Source: Streptomyces sp. SA15
GTDB lineage: Bacteria; Actinomycetota; Actinomycetes; Streptomycetales; Streptomycetaceae
Length of the DNA: 64,000 bases
Reading direction: 5' to 3'
NCBI RefSeq assembly: GCF_002291145.1
Contig: NZ_NTGE01000016.1
Coordinates: 1 to 64,000, forward strand
Program-made: the position numbers and the translations under genes
The notes under the pieces: generated by a model
The model's database searches: none
What the model saw: the letters and a program-made list of their open reading frames with translations, nothing else
What the model was told of the DNA's origin: nothing
Part shown: positions 49,480 through 59,585 of the stretch, in pieces
Numbering within the stretch: the first letter of the stretch is position 1
Layout of the letters: the number at the start of each line of letters is the position of its first letter

Positions 49480-51981
49480 TCAGCTCGTCGTGAAGGTGAA
49501 GTCGTCGACGTCGTACAGGGCTCCCGTGCCACTGCCCTTGAAGACCAGATAGAGCGTGGTCGTGCCGCGGGGGGCGCGCGCGAGGTCGGCACTGACGTCC
49601 TGGAAGGTGTCCCAGCCGCCGGTCACCGGCACTTTCGCCTTGCCGAGCAGGGTGCCCGTCGAGGACCCCGCACGGACCTCGAGGGTGCCGCCCGCGCCGC
49701 CGGACGAGATGCGCGCGGTGATCGACTTGGCGTTGCTCAGGACGTACGGCGTGAAGGAGATCCAGTCGCCGTTGTTGATGTCGCCGACCGTCTCGCCGCC
49801 GTGCGCGGTGTCCTTGGTGATGACCGAGACGCCGGAGCCGTTTCCGAAGTGTTCGGCCTGGCGGTGCTTGGGCTGGGTGACGTTCTGGTCGTGGGTGGTG
49901 AGCGGGGCCTGGCCGCCGCCTCCGCCGTCGGTGTACTCGGCGTCGAAGACACCGAAGATGTTGGCGTCGTCGTCGTGGCCGCCGTCGGCGCTGGTCTGGA
50001 TGGTGCCGGTGCAGCCGTTCGCCGAGGTCACCGGGTGGCCGTGGCTGTCGTGGCCGAGGATGAAGGTGACCTTGACCTTCGCGCAGTCGATGTTCCTGCC
50101 GTCCTCGACGTCGGTGACGCGCACCTTGAACGGGATCGCGTCACCGAAGCTGAACAGCTGCCCGTCCTTGGGGAGTTCGAGCGTCACCTTCGGCGCGGTG
50201 TTGCCCACCACGATCTGCACACTCGCGCTGCCGGTGCGGCCGCTCGGGTCCTTCGCGGTCAGCGTCGCGGTGTACGTGCCGTTCTTCTTGTACTTGTGCG
50301 TCGGGTTCGGCTGCGTCGACTTGCCACCGTCGCCGAAGTCCCAGCTGTATGTGAGGGCGTCACCGTCCTGGTCGGTCGTGCCCTCGGAGGAGAAACGTAC
50401 CCTCAGCGGCGCCTGCCCCGATGTCAGGTCGGCGGCGGCCTGCGCGACCGGGGAGTGGCCGTCGGTCGCGTTCTCGATACGGTACAGGGCCGAGTGCTCA
50501 TCGCCGCCGAACCAGGCGGTGCCGTAGTCGAGGACGTACAGCGCCCCGTCCGGGCCGAAGGCCATGTCCATCACCTGGGTGCCGGTCCACGGCACGTCGT
50601 TGATCGACTGAACGGTGCCGTTGCCGTCGCTGCTGATTCGCTTGATCCAGCGGCGGCCGAACTCCCCGGCGAAGAAGTCCCCGTCGTACGCCTCGGGGAA
50701 TTTCACCGGCGAGTCGAGAGAGGCGTCGTAGTGGTAGACCGGGCCGCCCATCGGCGACTCGGAGCCGCTGCCGAACTCGGGCAGGGAGCCACCGTCGTAC
50801 GGTATCCAGGCGGACTGGGCCGGGGGCAGGTCGGTGAGGCCGGTGTTGTTCGGCGAGGTGTTCTTCGGCGCTCCGCAGTCGAAGGCCGCTCCGGATGCAC
50901 CCGTCGCGAAATCGTATTCAGTGTACGGGTCATTGTCGCCCGTGCAGTACGGCCACCCGAAGTTCCCCGGAGCGGTCACCCGCGCGAACTCGACCTGACC
51001 GGCCGGTCCGCGGGCCGGGTCGGCGGCGCCTGCGTCGGGGCCGTAGTCGCCGACGTAGAGGATGCCGGTCTTCTTGTCGACGCTGAAGCGGAACGGGTTG
51101 CGGAAGCCCATCGCGTAGATCTCGGGCCGCGTCTTGTCCGTGCCGGGCGCGAAGAGGTTGCCGTCGGGGACGGAGTAGGAGCCGTCGGCGTTCACCTTGA
51201 TGCGCAGGATCTTGCCGCGCAGGTCGTTGGTGTTGCCGGCCGAACGCTGGGCGTCGAACGCCGGGTTGCGGTTCGCGCGCTCGTCGATCGGCGTGAAGCC
51301 GTCCGACTGGAAGGGGTTGGTGTCGTCGCCCGTCGACAGGTACAGGTTGCCCGCCGCGTCGAAGTCGATGTCGCCGCCGACGTGGCAGCAGATGCCGCGG
51401 GAGGCGGGGACGTCGAGGATCTTCTTCTCGCTGGCGTTGTCGAGGGTGCCGTCGGTGTTCAGGACGAACCGGGACAGCCGGTTGACGCCGTCGAAGGGCG
51501 CGAAGTCGGCCGCGGTGCCCGTCTCGGGTGCGTCGCCCGCCGGGGTGTTCAACGGGGGCGCGTAGTAGAGGTAGATGAAGCGGTTGGTGGTGAAGCCGGG
51601 GTCGACGCCGATCCCTTGGAGGCCCTCCTCGTCGTGGGAGTAGACGTCCAGCTTGCCGGCGAGTTTGGTGTTGCCCGCGGCGTCGGTGAGGCGGAGTTCA
51701 CCGTCGCGCGAGGTGTGCAGGACCGAGCGGTCCGGGAGGACGGCGAGCGACATGGGCTCGCCGACCTCCGCCTCGCCCTTGGCGAGGGTGACCTGCTGGA
51801 AGTCCTCGGCCGCGGCAGCCCCCTCGTCGGCGACGGCTGCGCCGGCCTGGGGTGCGTTGAGGGTGAGGGTCGCGCCTGCCAGCAGTGCGCCGCTGAAGAG
51901 CGCCACCGCTTTGCGGAAGGACAGGCGTCGTCTGTGGGTCTCGTTTCTGTCGGTGCTGGTGGTGCGGTCGTTCCCGTGCAC
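49480..51981 (-). CDS. Secreted PQQ-type sugar (glucose/sorbosone) dehydrogenase with PKD and carbohydrate-binding modules
   Basis: The protein has 833 residues. A signal peptide with basic start (RRRLSFRKAVALFSGALLAG) leads into a six-bladed GSDH beta-propeller at residues about 60-520: EGLQGIGVDPGF, GICCHVGGDIDFDAAGNLYLSTGDD, EIYAMGFRNPFRFS and VGDYGPDAG. The conserved His for PQQ lies early. A PKD domain follows (YSWDFGDGGKSTQPNPTHKY near 550), then a linker and a C-terminal CBM6-like beta-sandwich (DINNGDWISFTPYVL to DVDDFTFT). It probably oxidises a sugar or polymer end outside the cell. The start is GTG at 51981 after GGAGG. It is upstream of the ThuA/DUF1080 gene in one transcript. Confidence 0.9.
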   Translation of the reverse strand: MHGNDRTTSTDRNETHRRRLSFRKAVALFSGALLAGATLTLNAPQAGAAVADEGAAAAEDFQQVTLAKGEAEVGEPMSLAVLPDRSVLHTSRDGELRLTDAAGNTKLAGKLDVYSHDEEGLQGIGVDPGFTTNRFIYLYYAPPLNTPAGDAPETGTAADFAPFDGVNRLSRFVLNTDGTLDNASEKKILDVPASRGICCHVGGDIDFDAAGNLYLSTGDDTNPFQSDGFTPIDERANRNPAFDAQRSAGNTNDLRGKILRIKVNADGSYSVPDGNLFAPGTDKTRPEIYAMGFRNPFRFSVDKKTGILYVGDYGPDAGAADPARGPAGQVEFARVTAPGNFGWPYCTGDNDPYTEYDFATGASGAAFDCGAPKNTSPNNTGLTDLPPAQSAWIPYDGGSLPEFGSGSESPMGGPVYHYDASLDSPVKFPEAYDGDFFAGEFGRRWIKRISSDGNGTVQSINDVPWTGTQVMDMAFGPDGALYVLDYGTAWFGGDEHSALYRIENATDGHSPVAQAAADLTSGQAPLRVRFSSEGTTDQDGDALTYSWDFGDGGKSTQPNPTHKYKKNGTYTATLTAKDPSGRTGSASVQIVVGNTAPKVTLELPKDGQLFSFGDAIPFKVRVTDVEDGRNIDCAKVKVTFILGHDSHGHPVTSANGCTGTIQTSADGGHDDDANIFGVFDAEYTDGGGGGQAPLTTHDQNVTQPKHRQAEHFGNGSGVSVITKDTAHGGETVGDINNGDWISFTPYVLSNAKSITARISSGGAGGTLEVRAGSSTGTLLGKAKVPVTGGWDTFQDVSADLARAPRGTTTLYLVFKGSGTGALYDVDDFTFTTS

Positions 51982-52061
51982 GGGTGCCTCCAGAATGGGG
52001 CCGGTTGTACGGGCGGGTACGTACGCCGGGATGCGCCGTCATCCCGGAGAGCGAAGGAAGA

Positions 52062-53060
52062 TCAGTTGCCGAACGCCGCGTCGAAAGAGGCCGACGGGGG
52101 CTCGAAGTCGTATGCCTTGAGGCGGGTGAGGGCCTCGGGGGCGCCCTGGAGCCGGTCCATGCCGGCGTCCTCCCACTCGACCGAGACGGGCCCCTGGTAG
52201 TCGATGGAGCGCAGCATCCGGAAGACGTCCTCCCAGGGGACGTCGCCATGGCCGGCCGACACGAAGTCCCAGCCGCGGCGCGGGTCGCCCCACGGCAGGT
52301 GGGAGCCGAGGCGGCCGTTGCGGCCGTCGAGCCGCTTGCGGGCCTCCTTGCAGTCGACGTGGTAGATCCGGTCGCGGAAGTCCCACAGGAAGCCGACAGG
52401 GTCGAGGTCCTGCCATACGAAGTGGCTCGGGTCGAAGTTGAGTCCGAAAGCCGGTCGGCGGTCGACCGCATCCAGTGTGCGTACGGTCGTCCAGTAGTCG
52501 TATGCGATCTCGCTCGGGTGGACCTCGTGCGCGAACCGCACGCCCTCGGCGTCGAAGACGTCCAGGATCGGGTTCCAGCGCTCGGCGAAGTCCTCGTAAC
52601 CGCGCTCGATCATCGACTCGGGGGCGGGCGGGAACATGGCGACCAGGTGCCAGATGGCGGAGCCGGTGAAGCCGATGACCGTGTCGACGCCGAAGGCCGC
52701 CGCGGCGCGCGCGGTGTCGGCGATCTCGGCTGCGGCCCGCTGCCGTACGCCCTCCGCCTCACCGTCGCCCCAGATGCGGGCCGGCAGGATCGCCTGGTGG
52801 CGTTCGTCGATGATGGCGTCGCAGACCGCCTGGCCCACCAGGTGGTTGGAGATGGCCCAGCACTTCAGTCCGTACTTGTCGAGCAGGGCCCTGCGGGAGT
52901 CGAGGTACGACGGGTCTGCAAGCGCCTTGTCGACCTCGAAGTGGTCGCCCCAGCAGGCGAGTTCGAGTCCGTCGTAGCCGAAGTCGCGGGCGAGACGGCA
53001 GACCTCTTCCAGCGGGAGGTCCGCCCACTGGCCGGTGAACAGCGTGAACCTGCGCGGCAT
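52062..53060 (-). CDS. Sugar phosphate isomerase/epimerase (IolE/TIM-barrel family)
   Basis: The 332-residue TIM barrel has [99 protein letters not shown] and [13 protein letters not shown]. The ligands Glu, Asp, His and Glu of AP-endonuclease-2-type isomerases are present. It lies 14 bases after the Gfo/Idh gene, a common pair in which the oxidoreductase makes a 3-keto sugar or inosose that the isomerase then converts. No signal peptide. Confidence 0.9.
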   Translation of the reverse strand: MPRRFTLFTGQWADLPLEEVCRLARDFGYDGLELACWGDHFEVDKALADPSYLDSRRALLDKYGLKCWAISNHLVGQAVCDAIIDERHQAILPARIWGDGEAEGVRQRAAAEIADTARAAAAFGVDTVIGFTGSAIWHLVAMFPPAPESMIERGYEDFAERWNPILDVFDAEGVRFAHEVHPSEIAYDYWTTVRTLDAVDRRPAFGLNFDPSHFVWQDLDPVGFLWDFRDRIYHVDCKEARKRLDGRNGRLGSHLPWGDPRRGWDFVSAGHGDVPWEDVFRMLRSIDYQGPVSVEWEDAGMDRLQGAPEALTRLKAYDFEPPSASFDAAFGN

Positions 53061-53074
53061 TTCTCTGCGCCTCC

Positions 53075-54283
53075 TCAGACCGCGATGGGCGTGTAGACGG
53101 AGTTCTTCTCGGCGCTCTCCTCCACCGCCGCCAGCACGCGCTGCACCTGCAGCCCGTCGGCGAAGGAGGGTTCGGGTTGCCGCCCCTCGGCGATCGCGTG
53201 GACGAGGTCGCGGGCCTGGTGGACGAAGGTGTGCTCGTAGCCGAGGCCGTGGCCCGGCGGCCACCAGGCGTCCAGGTAGGGGTGGTCGGGTTCGGTGACG
53301 AGGATGCGGCGGAAGCCGGCGTGCGCCCCGGGTTCCGTACCGTCGTGGTATGCGAGCTCATTGAGGCGCTCCAGGTCGAAGGCCAACGAGCCGCGCTCGC
53401 CGTTGAGTTCGATGCGCAAGGCGTTCTTGCGGCCGGTGGCGTAGCGAGTGGCCTCGAAGGAGGCTAGGGCACCGGAGGTGAAGCGGCCGGTGAACAGGGC
53501 CGCGTCGTCGACGGTGACCTGTCCACTGCCGACTGTAGACACGGCGGACAGGCCGCCGGTGGGTCCGCCGGGCAGCGGGCGCTGCCGTACGAAGGTCTCG
53601 GTCAGCGCGGAGACGCCGGCCAGCCGTTCGCCGGCCAGGTACTGGGCGAGGTCGACGATGTGCGCGCCCAGGTCCCCGAGCGAGCCGGAGCCCGCCTGTT
53701 CCTTGCGAAGCCGCCAGGTCAGCGGGAACTGCGGGTCGACCAGCCAGTCCTGAAGGTACGTCACCCGCACGTGCCGCAGCGCTCCGAGCCGACCCTCGTC
53801 GACCATCCTCCGGGCCAGCGCGGTGGCGGGCACCCGGCGGTAGTTGAACCCGACCATCGCCAACCGGCCGCGCCCGTACGCCGATTGTGCGGCCGTCACC
53901 ATGGCCTCGGCCTCCTCGACGGTGTTCGCGAGGGGTTTCTCGCACAGAACGTGCTTTCCGGCGGCGAGCGCGGCGAGGGCGATCTCGGCGTGGCTGTCGC
54001 CGGGAGTGCAGATGTCCACGAGGTCGATGTCGTCCCGTTCGATCAGGGCCCGCCAGTCGGTCTCGGTCGTCGCCCAGCCCTGCCGGTCGGCCGCCGCGCG
54101 CACAGCGGCCGCGTCTCGCCCGCAGACGGCGGCCAGGACCGGGCTGAGCGGCAGGTCGAAGACGCGGCCCGCGGTGCGCCAGCCCTGGGAGTGGGCGGCG
54201 CCCATGAAGGCGTAGCCGACCATGCCGACGCGCAGGGGCGGCTTCTCGGCTCCGGGCCCTTCTGACTGCTGGGGCTGTGCCAT
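53075..54283 (-). CDS. Gfo/Idh/MocA-family NAD(P)-dependent sugar oxidoreductase
   Basis: The protein has 402 residues. It has the N-terminal Rossmann motif [16 protein letters not shown], the catalytic EKPLANT (Glu-Lys-Pro) near residue 115, [14 protein letters not shown] and [19 protein letters not shown] with the conserved Asp/His pair near 210. The family oxidises sugars and inositols. It sits between the ABC transporter genes and the isomerase gene, so it is the first cytoplasmic catabolic step for the imported sugar. It is 82 bases downstream of the binding-protein gene. Confidence 0.92.
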   Translation of the reverse strand: MAQPQQSEGPGAEKPPLRVGMVGYAFMGAAHSQGWRTAGRVFDLPLSPVLAAVCGRDAAAVRAAADRQGWATTETDWRALIERDDIDLVDICTPGDSHAEIALAALAAGKHVLCEKPLANTVEEAEAMVTAAQSAYGRGRLAMVGFNYRRVPATALARRMVDEGRLGALRHVRVTYLQDWLVDPQFPLTWRLRKEQAGSGSLGDLGAHIVDLAQYLAGERLAGVSALTETFVRQRPLPGGPTGGLSAVSTVGSGQVTVDDAALFTGRFTSGALASFEATRYATGRKNALRIELNGERGSLAFDLERLNELAYHDGTEPGAHAGFRRILVTEPDHPYLDAWWPPGHGLGYEHTFVHQARDLVHAIAEGRQPEPSFADGLQVQRVLAAVEESAEKNSVYTPIAV

Positions 54284-54365
54284 GCGGAGTGTCCTCCTCG
54301 TGGTCGTGGCGCGGTGGGGGGTGCGGCCCGGCCCGTGGGCGGGGCGGGCTCCTCGGAGGGAGGGC

Positions 54366-55427
54366 TCACTTGAAGCCGGTGGACATGTACTGGTCGACGT
54401 TGGTCTTGTCGACGACCGCCGAGTAGAGCGTGAGCGACGCCGGGATCTCGTATTCGGCGAGGCCGCTGACCCCCTTGGCCTGGCCGAGGGCGCGGGCGAG
54501 GTCGATCGCGGAGGCGGCCATGGTCGGTGGGTAGAGGACGGTCGCCTTCAGGACGCCGTTGTCCTGCTTGATGGCCTGGAAGGCGGAGAGCGCGCCCGCG
54601 CCGCCGACCATCAGGAAGTCGTCGCGCCCGGCCTGCTCGATGGCGCGCAGCGCGCCCACTCCCTGGTCGTCGTCGTGGTTCCACAGGGCGTCGAACTCCG
54701 ACTGCGCCTGGAGGAGTTGGGCCATCTTGGCCTGCCCGGACTCGACGGTGAAGTCGGCGGCCTGGCGGGCGACCTTGCGGATGTTGGGGTAGTTCTTCAG
54801 CGCGTCGTCGAAGCCCTGGGTGCGCTGCTTGGTCAGCTCCAGGTTGTCGAGCCCGGCGAGCTCGATGACGCGGGCGTTCGCCTTGCCCTTGAGCTTCTCG
54901 CCGATGTAGTGGCCGGCGTTGAGACCCATGCCGTAGTTGTCGCCGCCGATCCAACAGCGGTACGCCTGCGGCGTGTTGAAGATCCGGTCGAGGTTGACCA
55001 CGGGGATGCCCGCGCGCATCGCCTTCAGGCCGACCTGGGTGAGCGCCTTGCCGTCGGCCGGCAGTACGACCAGGACGTCGACCTTCTTGTTGATCAGCGT
55101 CTCGATCTGGCCGATCTGCTGGGCGGTGTCGTTGGAGCCCTCGGTGATCTCCAGCGTGACGTCGGAGTACTTCTTCGCGCGGTTCTTGGCGTTGTCGTTG
55201 ATGGCGTTGAGCCAGCCGTGGTCGGCCTGAGGGCCGGCGAAGCCGATGGTGACCTCCTTGCCGGGCTTGTCCTCGGCGGCCGGCTGGTCGTTCGCGGCGG
55301 GCTCGTCGCTGTCCGGATCATTGCTGGTGCAACCTGTGAGAAGGGCACCGGCCGAGACGGCGGCGGTCCCGAGGAGCAGTCCTCTGCGACTGGTGAAGCG
55401 GCTGGTGAAAGACGTCGGCTCTGGCAT
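54366..55427 (-). CDS. Sugar ABC transporter substrate-binding lipoprotein (ribose/type I periplasmic-binding family)
   Basis: A 353-residue protein with an Arg-Arg signal and lipobox (TSRRGLLLGTAAVSAGALLTGC), an acidic Asp/Glu/Pro-rich linker, and a type 1 periplasmic-binding fold: VTIGFAGPQADHGWLNAIND, ITEGSNDTAQQIGQIETLINKK, VVLPADG and VVNLDRIF. It is probably Tat-exported and lipid-anchored. It follows the permease gene by 17 bases and should deliver a monosaccharide or cyclitol to it. Confidence 0.92.
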   Translation of the reverse strand: MPEPTSFTSRFTSRRGLLLGTAAVSAGALLTGCTSNDPDSDEPAANDQPAAEDKPGKEVTIGFAGPQADHGWLNAINDNAKNRAKKYSDVTLEITEGSNDTAQQIGQIETLINKKVDVLVVLPADGKALTQVGLKAMRAGIPVVNLDRIFNTPQAYRCWIGGDNYGMGLNAGHYIGEKLKGKANARVIELAGLDNLELTKQRTQGFDDALKNYPNIRKVARQAADFTVESGQAKMAQLLQAQSEFDALWNHDDDQGVGALRAIEQAGRDDFLMVGGAGALSAFQAIKQDNGVLKATVLYPPTMAASAIDLARALGQAKGVSGLAEYEIPASLTLYSAVVDKTNVDQYMSTGFK

Positions 55428-55444
55428 GGCGGTGAACCCTTTCC

Positions 55445-56464
55445 TCAGGTCGTGCTCGCGGTACGGCGCTGGACCAGCACGGCGGCGACGATGATCGCGC
55501 CCTTGGCGATCTGCTGGACGTCGCTCTGCAGGTTGTTCAGGGCGAAGATGTTGGTGATCGTGGTGAAGATCAGGACGCCGAGCACGGAGCCGGTGATGGT
55601 GCCGCGGCCCCCGCTGAGGAGCGTGCCGCCGATGATCGCGGCGGCGATGGCGTCGAGCTCGTAGAGGTTGCCGTTGGTGTTCTGGCCGGAGCCGGACAGG
55701 ATGATCAGCAGGAAGGCGGCGATGCCGCAGCACAGTCCGGACAGCAGGTAGAGGTACAGCCGCTGGCGGCGTACGTCGATGCCGGCGAGCCGGGCCGCCT
55801 CCGCGTTGCCGCCGACGGCGACCGTACGGCGTCCGAAGGTGGTCCGGTTCAGCACCAGCCAGCCGATGATCGTCACTACCGCGAACACCATCACCAGCGG
55901 CGGAACGCCGAGCACGTAGGAGTCGCGTTCGCCGAGGTCGAGGATGCCGTCGACGGTGACGATCTGCGTGCGGCCGTCGGTGATCTGCAGGGCCAGGCCG
56001 CGTGCGGAGGCCAGCATGGCGAGCGTCGCGATGAAGGGGACCATCCCGCCGTACGCGATGAGCAGTCCGTTGACCAGACCGCATCCGAGGCCGACGAGGA
56101 CCGAGGTGAAGAGGATGCCGCCGAAGCCGTACTCCTGCGTGGCGACCGTGGTCGCCCACACCGAGGCCAGCGCGACGATCGCGCCGACGGAAAGGTCGAT
56201 GCCGCCGGAGGTGATGACGAAGGTCATCCCGACGGTGACGACGCCGATCACCGAGGCCTGGGTGAGGACGAGTTGGAGGTTGCGGGTGTCGAGGAACTCG
56301 TCCGGCTTGGTGATGCCGCCGATGAGGATCAGTACGGCGAGCACGCCGAGGAGGGAGAGGGTGCGCACGTCGGCGCGGAACACGAGGGCGCGCCAGGCGG
56401 GGGCTTGGGCCGCCGGGGGTACCTTGTCGGCACTGTCCCTGGGCGGGGAGACGGGCTGCGTCAT
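55445..56464 (-). CDS. Sugar ABC transporter permease (RbsC-type)
   Basis: A 339-residue protein with 8-10 hydrophobic segments and the BPD_transp_2 features GMTFVITSGGIDLSVGAIVAL near residue 80 and GGTLLSGGRGTITGSVLGVL near 285. The ATG overlaps the ATPase stop (ATGA). It forms the membrane channel for the sugar recognised by the downstream binding lipoprotein. Confidence 0.93.
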   Translation of the reverse strand: MTQPVSPPRDSADKVPPAAQAPAWRALVFRADVRTLSLLGVLAVLILIGGITKPDEFLDTRNLQLVLTQASVIGVVTVGMTFVITSGGIDLSVGAIVALASVWATTVATQEYGFGGILFTSVLVGLGCGLVNGLLIAYGGMVPFIATLAMLASARGLALQITDGRTQIVTVDGILDLGERDSYVLGVPPLVMVFAVVTIIGWLVLNRTTFGRRTVAVGGNAEAARLAGIDVRRQRLYLYLLSGLCCGIAAFLLIILSGSGQNTNGNLYELDAIAAAIIGGTLLSGGRGTITGSVLGVLIFTTITNIFALNNLQSDVQQIAKGAIIVAAVLVQRRTASTT

Positions 56465-57978
56465 GATGCGGGGCTTCCTTCCATGACGAGGTCGAGTACG
56501 CGGTGTTCGTCCAGGTCGCGGGCGGCCGCCGTGTGGACGACGCGGCCCTCGCGGAGCACCAGGACGCGGTCGGCGAGGCCGAGCACCTCGGGGACCTCGC
56601 TGGAGACGAGCAGCACGGCGAGGCCTTCATTAGCCAGTCGACGGACGACTGCATACAGTTCGGCGCGGGCGCCGACGTCGACCCCGCGGGTCGGTTCGTC
56701 GAGCAGCAGCACCCGGCAGCCGCGCAACAGCCAGCGGGCGAGGACGGCCTTCTGCTGGTTGCCGCCGGACAGGGTGCGCACCGGCACGGACGGGTTGTCA
56801 GGTCGCAGTGACAGCTCTCGGGTTGCGGCCCTCGCCGCGCCCTGCTCGGCGCCCCGGTCGATCCAACCGCCGCGGGAGAAGCGGGACATGGAGGAGACGG
56901 AGACGTTGCGGGTGACCGACTCCAGCATCAGCAGGGCCTGGGCCTTGCGCTCCTCGGGGGCGAGTCCGAGGCCGGCGCGGACGGCGGCGCGCACGCTGCC
57001 GGACCGCAACGCCCTTCCGTCGACGAGGACTTGACCGGCGGTGGGTTTGCGGGCGCCGTAGATCGTCTCCAGGATCTCGGAGCGGCCCGAGCCGACGAGT
57101 CCGGCGAGGCCGACGATCTCGCCCGGCCGGATGTGCAGGTCGAGCGGCTCGAACTCGCCCTCTCGGGCCAGCCCCCGGACCTCCAGAACCGGCGTACCGT
57201 CCGGTGCCGCCGCGGGCCGCTCCGGGAAGACGTATTCGACGTTGCGTCCCGTCATGAGCGCCACGACCTCGCGGGTCGGCGTCGTCTTCGCGGGCAGCCC
57301 GACCGCGACGGCCCGCCCGTCCTTCAGGACGGTCACCCGGTCACCGATCCGGCGGATCTCCTCCAGGCGGTGGGAGATGTAGACGACGGCGACTCCATCG
57401 GCGGTGAGATCGCCGACGATCCGGAAGAGGTTGTCGACCTCGTCCGGGTCGAGGGCGGCGGAGGGTTCGTCCATCACGATGAGCCGGACGTCGTGCGAGA
57501 GTGCCCGCGCCATGGACACGATCTGCTGCTGGGCGGCCGACAACTCCCCCACCAGGCGGGCGGGATCGATCTCCGGATGCCCAAGTCGCTTCAGAAGGGA
57601 GGCCGTTGACGCTCGCGCGACCTTGCCTCGTACGACGAACCCGGCCGCTGTGGGTTCATGGCCGAGGTGGACGTTCTCCGCCACGGACAGGTGTTCCACC
57701 AGGTCGAGTTCCTGGTAGATGGTGGCGATGCCGAAGCGCATCGCGGCGATCGGCGAGCGGAGCGTGACGTCCTCGCCGCGCCAGCGGATGGTGCCCGTGT
57801 CGGGCTGGTGGGCACCGGCGAGGACCTTGATGAGCGTGGACTTGCCGGCCCCGTTCTGGCCGAGCAGGCAGTGCACCTCGCCGGCCTGGACGTCGAGGTC
57901 GACGCCGTCGAGGGCCCGGACTCCGGGGAACGACTTGGTGATGCCGGACATGCTGAGCAGCGGTGGTTCTGATGCCAT
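56461..57978 (-). CDS. Sugar ABC transporter ATP-binding protein, two ABC domains (RbsA-type)
   Basis: A 505-residue protein with tandem ABC domains. The first has Walker A GQNGAGKSTLIKVL, signature LSAAQQQIVSMARAL and Walker B LIVMDEPSAALD. The second has the altered Walker A GLVGSGRSEILETI (typical of this subfamily), signature LSGGNQQKAVLARWL and VLLLDEPTRGVD. It is the first gene of the sugar operon. The 196-base region upstream, before the ROK gene, contains a 14-base tandem repeat array. Confidence 0.94.
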   Translation of the reverse strand: MASEPPLLSMSGITKSFPGVRALDGVDLDVQAGEVHCLLGQNGAGKSTLIKVLAGAHQPDTGTIRWRGEDVTLRSPIAAMRFGIATIYQELDLVEHLSVAENVHLGHEPTAAGFVVRGKVARASTASLLKRLGHPEIDPARLVGELSAAQQQIVSMARALSHDVRLIVMDEPSAALDPDEVDNLFRIVGDLTADGVAVVYISHRLEEIRRIGDRVTVLKDGRAVAVGLPAKTTPTREVVALMTGRNVEYVFPERPAAAPDGTPVLEVRGLAREGEFEPLDLHIRPGEIVGLAGLVGSGRSEILETIYGARKPTAGQVLVDGRALRSGSVRAAVRAGLGLAPEERKAQALLMLESVTRNVSVSSMSRFSRGGWIDRGAEQGAARAATRELSLRPDNPSVPVRTLSGGNQQKAVLARWLLRGCRVLLLDEPTRGVDVGARAELYAVVRRLANEGLAVLLVSSEVPEVLGLADRVLVLREGRVVHTAAARDLDEHRVLDLVMEGSPAS

Positions 57979-58040
57979 CAGGTTCCCCTTGGCGGGCGTG
58001 CGGGCCGGTTCAGGGCAGGGCAGAGCAGGGGGCGGTGCTG

Positions 58041-58152
58041 GTGAGCTATATACAGTGAGCTGTATGCAATGGGCCGTATGACTTGAACTGTAAAAAGTGA
58101 GCCGTACGTAGCGAGCTGTATGTGGTGAGCTGTATGGAGTGCGCGTATGCGC
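58041..58152. repeat. 14-bp tandem repeat array between ROK regulator and sugar ABC operon
   Basis: From 58041 about eight head-to-tail 14-base units follow with consensus GTGAGCTGTATGnA: exact or near copies start at 58041, 58055, 58097, 58111 and 58125, with weaker ones at 58069, 58083 and 58139. Overlapping units create small inverted repeats such as ATACAG-TGAG-CTGTAT. It lies in the promoter region of the sugar ABC operon and downstream of the ROK gene, so it is likely a multi-site binding array. Confidence 0.8.
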
Positions 58153-58174
58153 TGGGTCGTACGAAGAACGATGC

Positions 58175-59356
58175 TTACGCGGGTGAGAACAGGTGGTCGC
58201 TGATCAGGCGGGCCGCACCGATCACTCCGGCGGTGGGACCCAACTCCCCGAGAACGATGGGCAGATTGCCGGTCGCAAGCGGCAGCGACTGGCGGTAGAC
58301 CTGGGTGCGGATCGCGGCGAGCAGGGTGTGGCCAAGGCCGGTCACCCCGCCGCCGATCACCACCAGGCCCGGGTTGAAGAAGCTGACGAGTCCGGCGATG
58401 ACCTGGCCGGTGCGGTTGCCGCCCTCGCGGATCAGGTCGAGCGCGGTGGCGTCGCCCGCGGCGGCCGCGGCGGCGACGTCGACGGCGCTGAGACCGCCGT
58501 TCGTCTCCAAACGGGTCGCGAGTTCCGCCGACAGGCCCTGCTGGGCCGCCTCCGTGGCGTCCCGGGCCAGGGCCGCCCCGCTGAAATGGGCCTCCAGGCA
58601 GCCCCGGTTGCCGCAGGCGCACGGGCGGCCGTCGGGCACGGCCTGGATGTGCCCGATGTCGCCTGCGCTGCCCGTCACACCGCGGTGGACCTCACCGCCG
58701 GCGACGATGCCGCAACCGATGCCGGTGCCGATCTTGACGCAGAGGAAGTCGCCCACGGAGCGCGCGACGCCCGCGTGCATCTCCCCCATCGCCATCAGGT
58801 TCACGTCGTTGTCGACCATGACCGGGCAGCCGAGTTCCTGGCTGAGCGCCTCCCGCACCGGGAAGCCGTCCCAGCCCGGCATGATCGGCGGGGCGACCGG
58901 TACGCCCTCGGGGAAGCGGACCGGTCCCGGGACGCCGATACCGGCGCCGTCGTAGCCCTCCGCCAGCCCCGAGGCCCTCAACTTCGCGGCCATGGACAGG
59001 ACTTGCTCGAAAACCGCGACCGGTCCCTCACGTACGTCCAGGGGCTGGTTGAGGTGTCCGAGAATCTCCAGCTCGGCGTTGGTGACGGCGACGTCGACCG
59101 AGGTCGCGCCGATGTCGACGCCGAGGAAACGCAAGGCCGGGGCCAGCCGGATGTTGTGGGAACGGCGGCCGCCACGCGAGGCGGCGAGTCCGTCGGCCGC
59201 GACCAGGCCGGTCTCCAGCAGCCGGTCCACTTCCACGGCCAGCTTGGACCGTGAGAGATCGACCTGATCGCCCAGCTGAGCACGGGAGTTGGGACCACCG
59301 TCCCGCAACAGCTTCAGCAATCGGGCCTGATGGGCGTTCGCGGGTCGTGCCGTCAT
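58175..59356 (-). CDS. ROK-family transcriptional regulator
   Basis: The protein has 393 residues. An N-terminal winged helix (SRAQLGDQVDLSRSKLAVEVD) is joined to a ROK sugar-kinase-like domain: LGVDIGATSVDVAVT, GVPGPVRF, VDNDVNLMAMGE, VKIGTGIGCGIV, and the zinc motif CACGNRGCLEAH near 255. It probably represses the sugar ABC operon until the sugar is bound. The repeat array at 58041 lies between the two and may hold its sites. ATG at 59356 was chosen because the helix-turn-helix region begins shortly after. Confidence 0.92.
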   Translation of the reverse strand: MTARPANAHQARLLKLLRDGGPNSRAQLGDQVDLSRSKLAVEVDRLLETGLVAADGLAASRGGRRSHNIRLAPALRFLGVDIGATSVDVAVTNAELEILGHLNQPLDVREGPVAVFEQVLSMAAKLRASGLAEGYDGAGIGVPGPVRFPEGVPVAPPIMPGWDGFPVREALSQELGCPVMVDNDVNLMAMGEMHAGVARSVGDFLCVKIGTGIGCGIVAGGEVHRGVTGSAGDIGHIQAVPDGRPCACGNRGCLEAHFSGAALARDATEAAQQGLSAELATRLETNGGLSAVDVAAAAAAGDATALDLIREGGNRTGQVIAGLVSFFNPGLVVIGGGVTGLGHTLLAAIRTQVYRQSLPLATGNLPIVLGELGPTAGVIGAARLISDHLFSPA

Positions 59357-59585
59357 GCGTCTCACGAGCCCCTCCCCGCCTCCATCGGCCACCGGTTGGC
59401 TGGCTTTCGAGGGGAACGTAGCAGTGGTCGCCGAAGGTGGGAAGAAGTTACGCAGAGATTGCCGCAGACTTTCTCCACTCGCAGGACAAAGAGCCGCGGT
59501 GGTATGGCGCCCCCCGCACCGTCACCGCAGGATGGACACCACCGCACCCGGGCCGACACGGCCCGGGACGGGAAAGGGGGACCGA

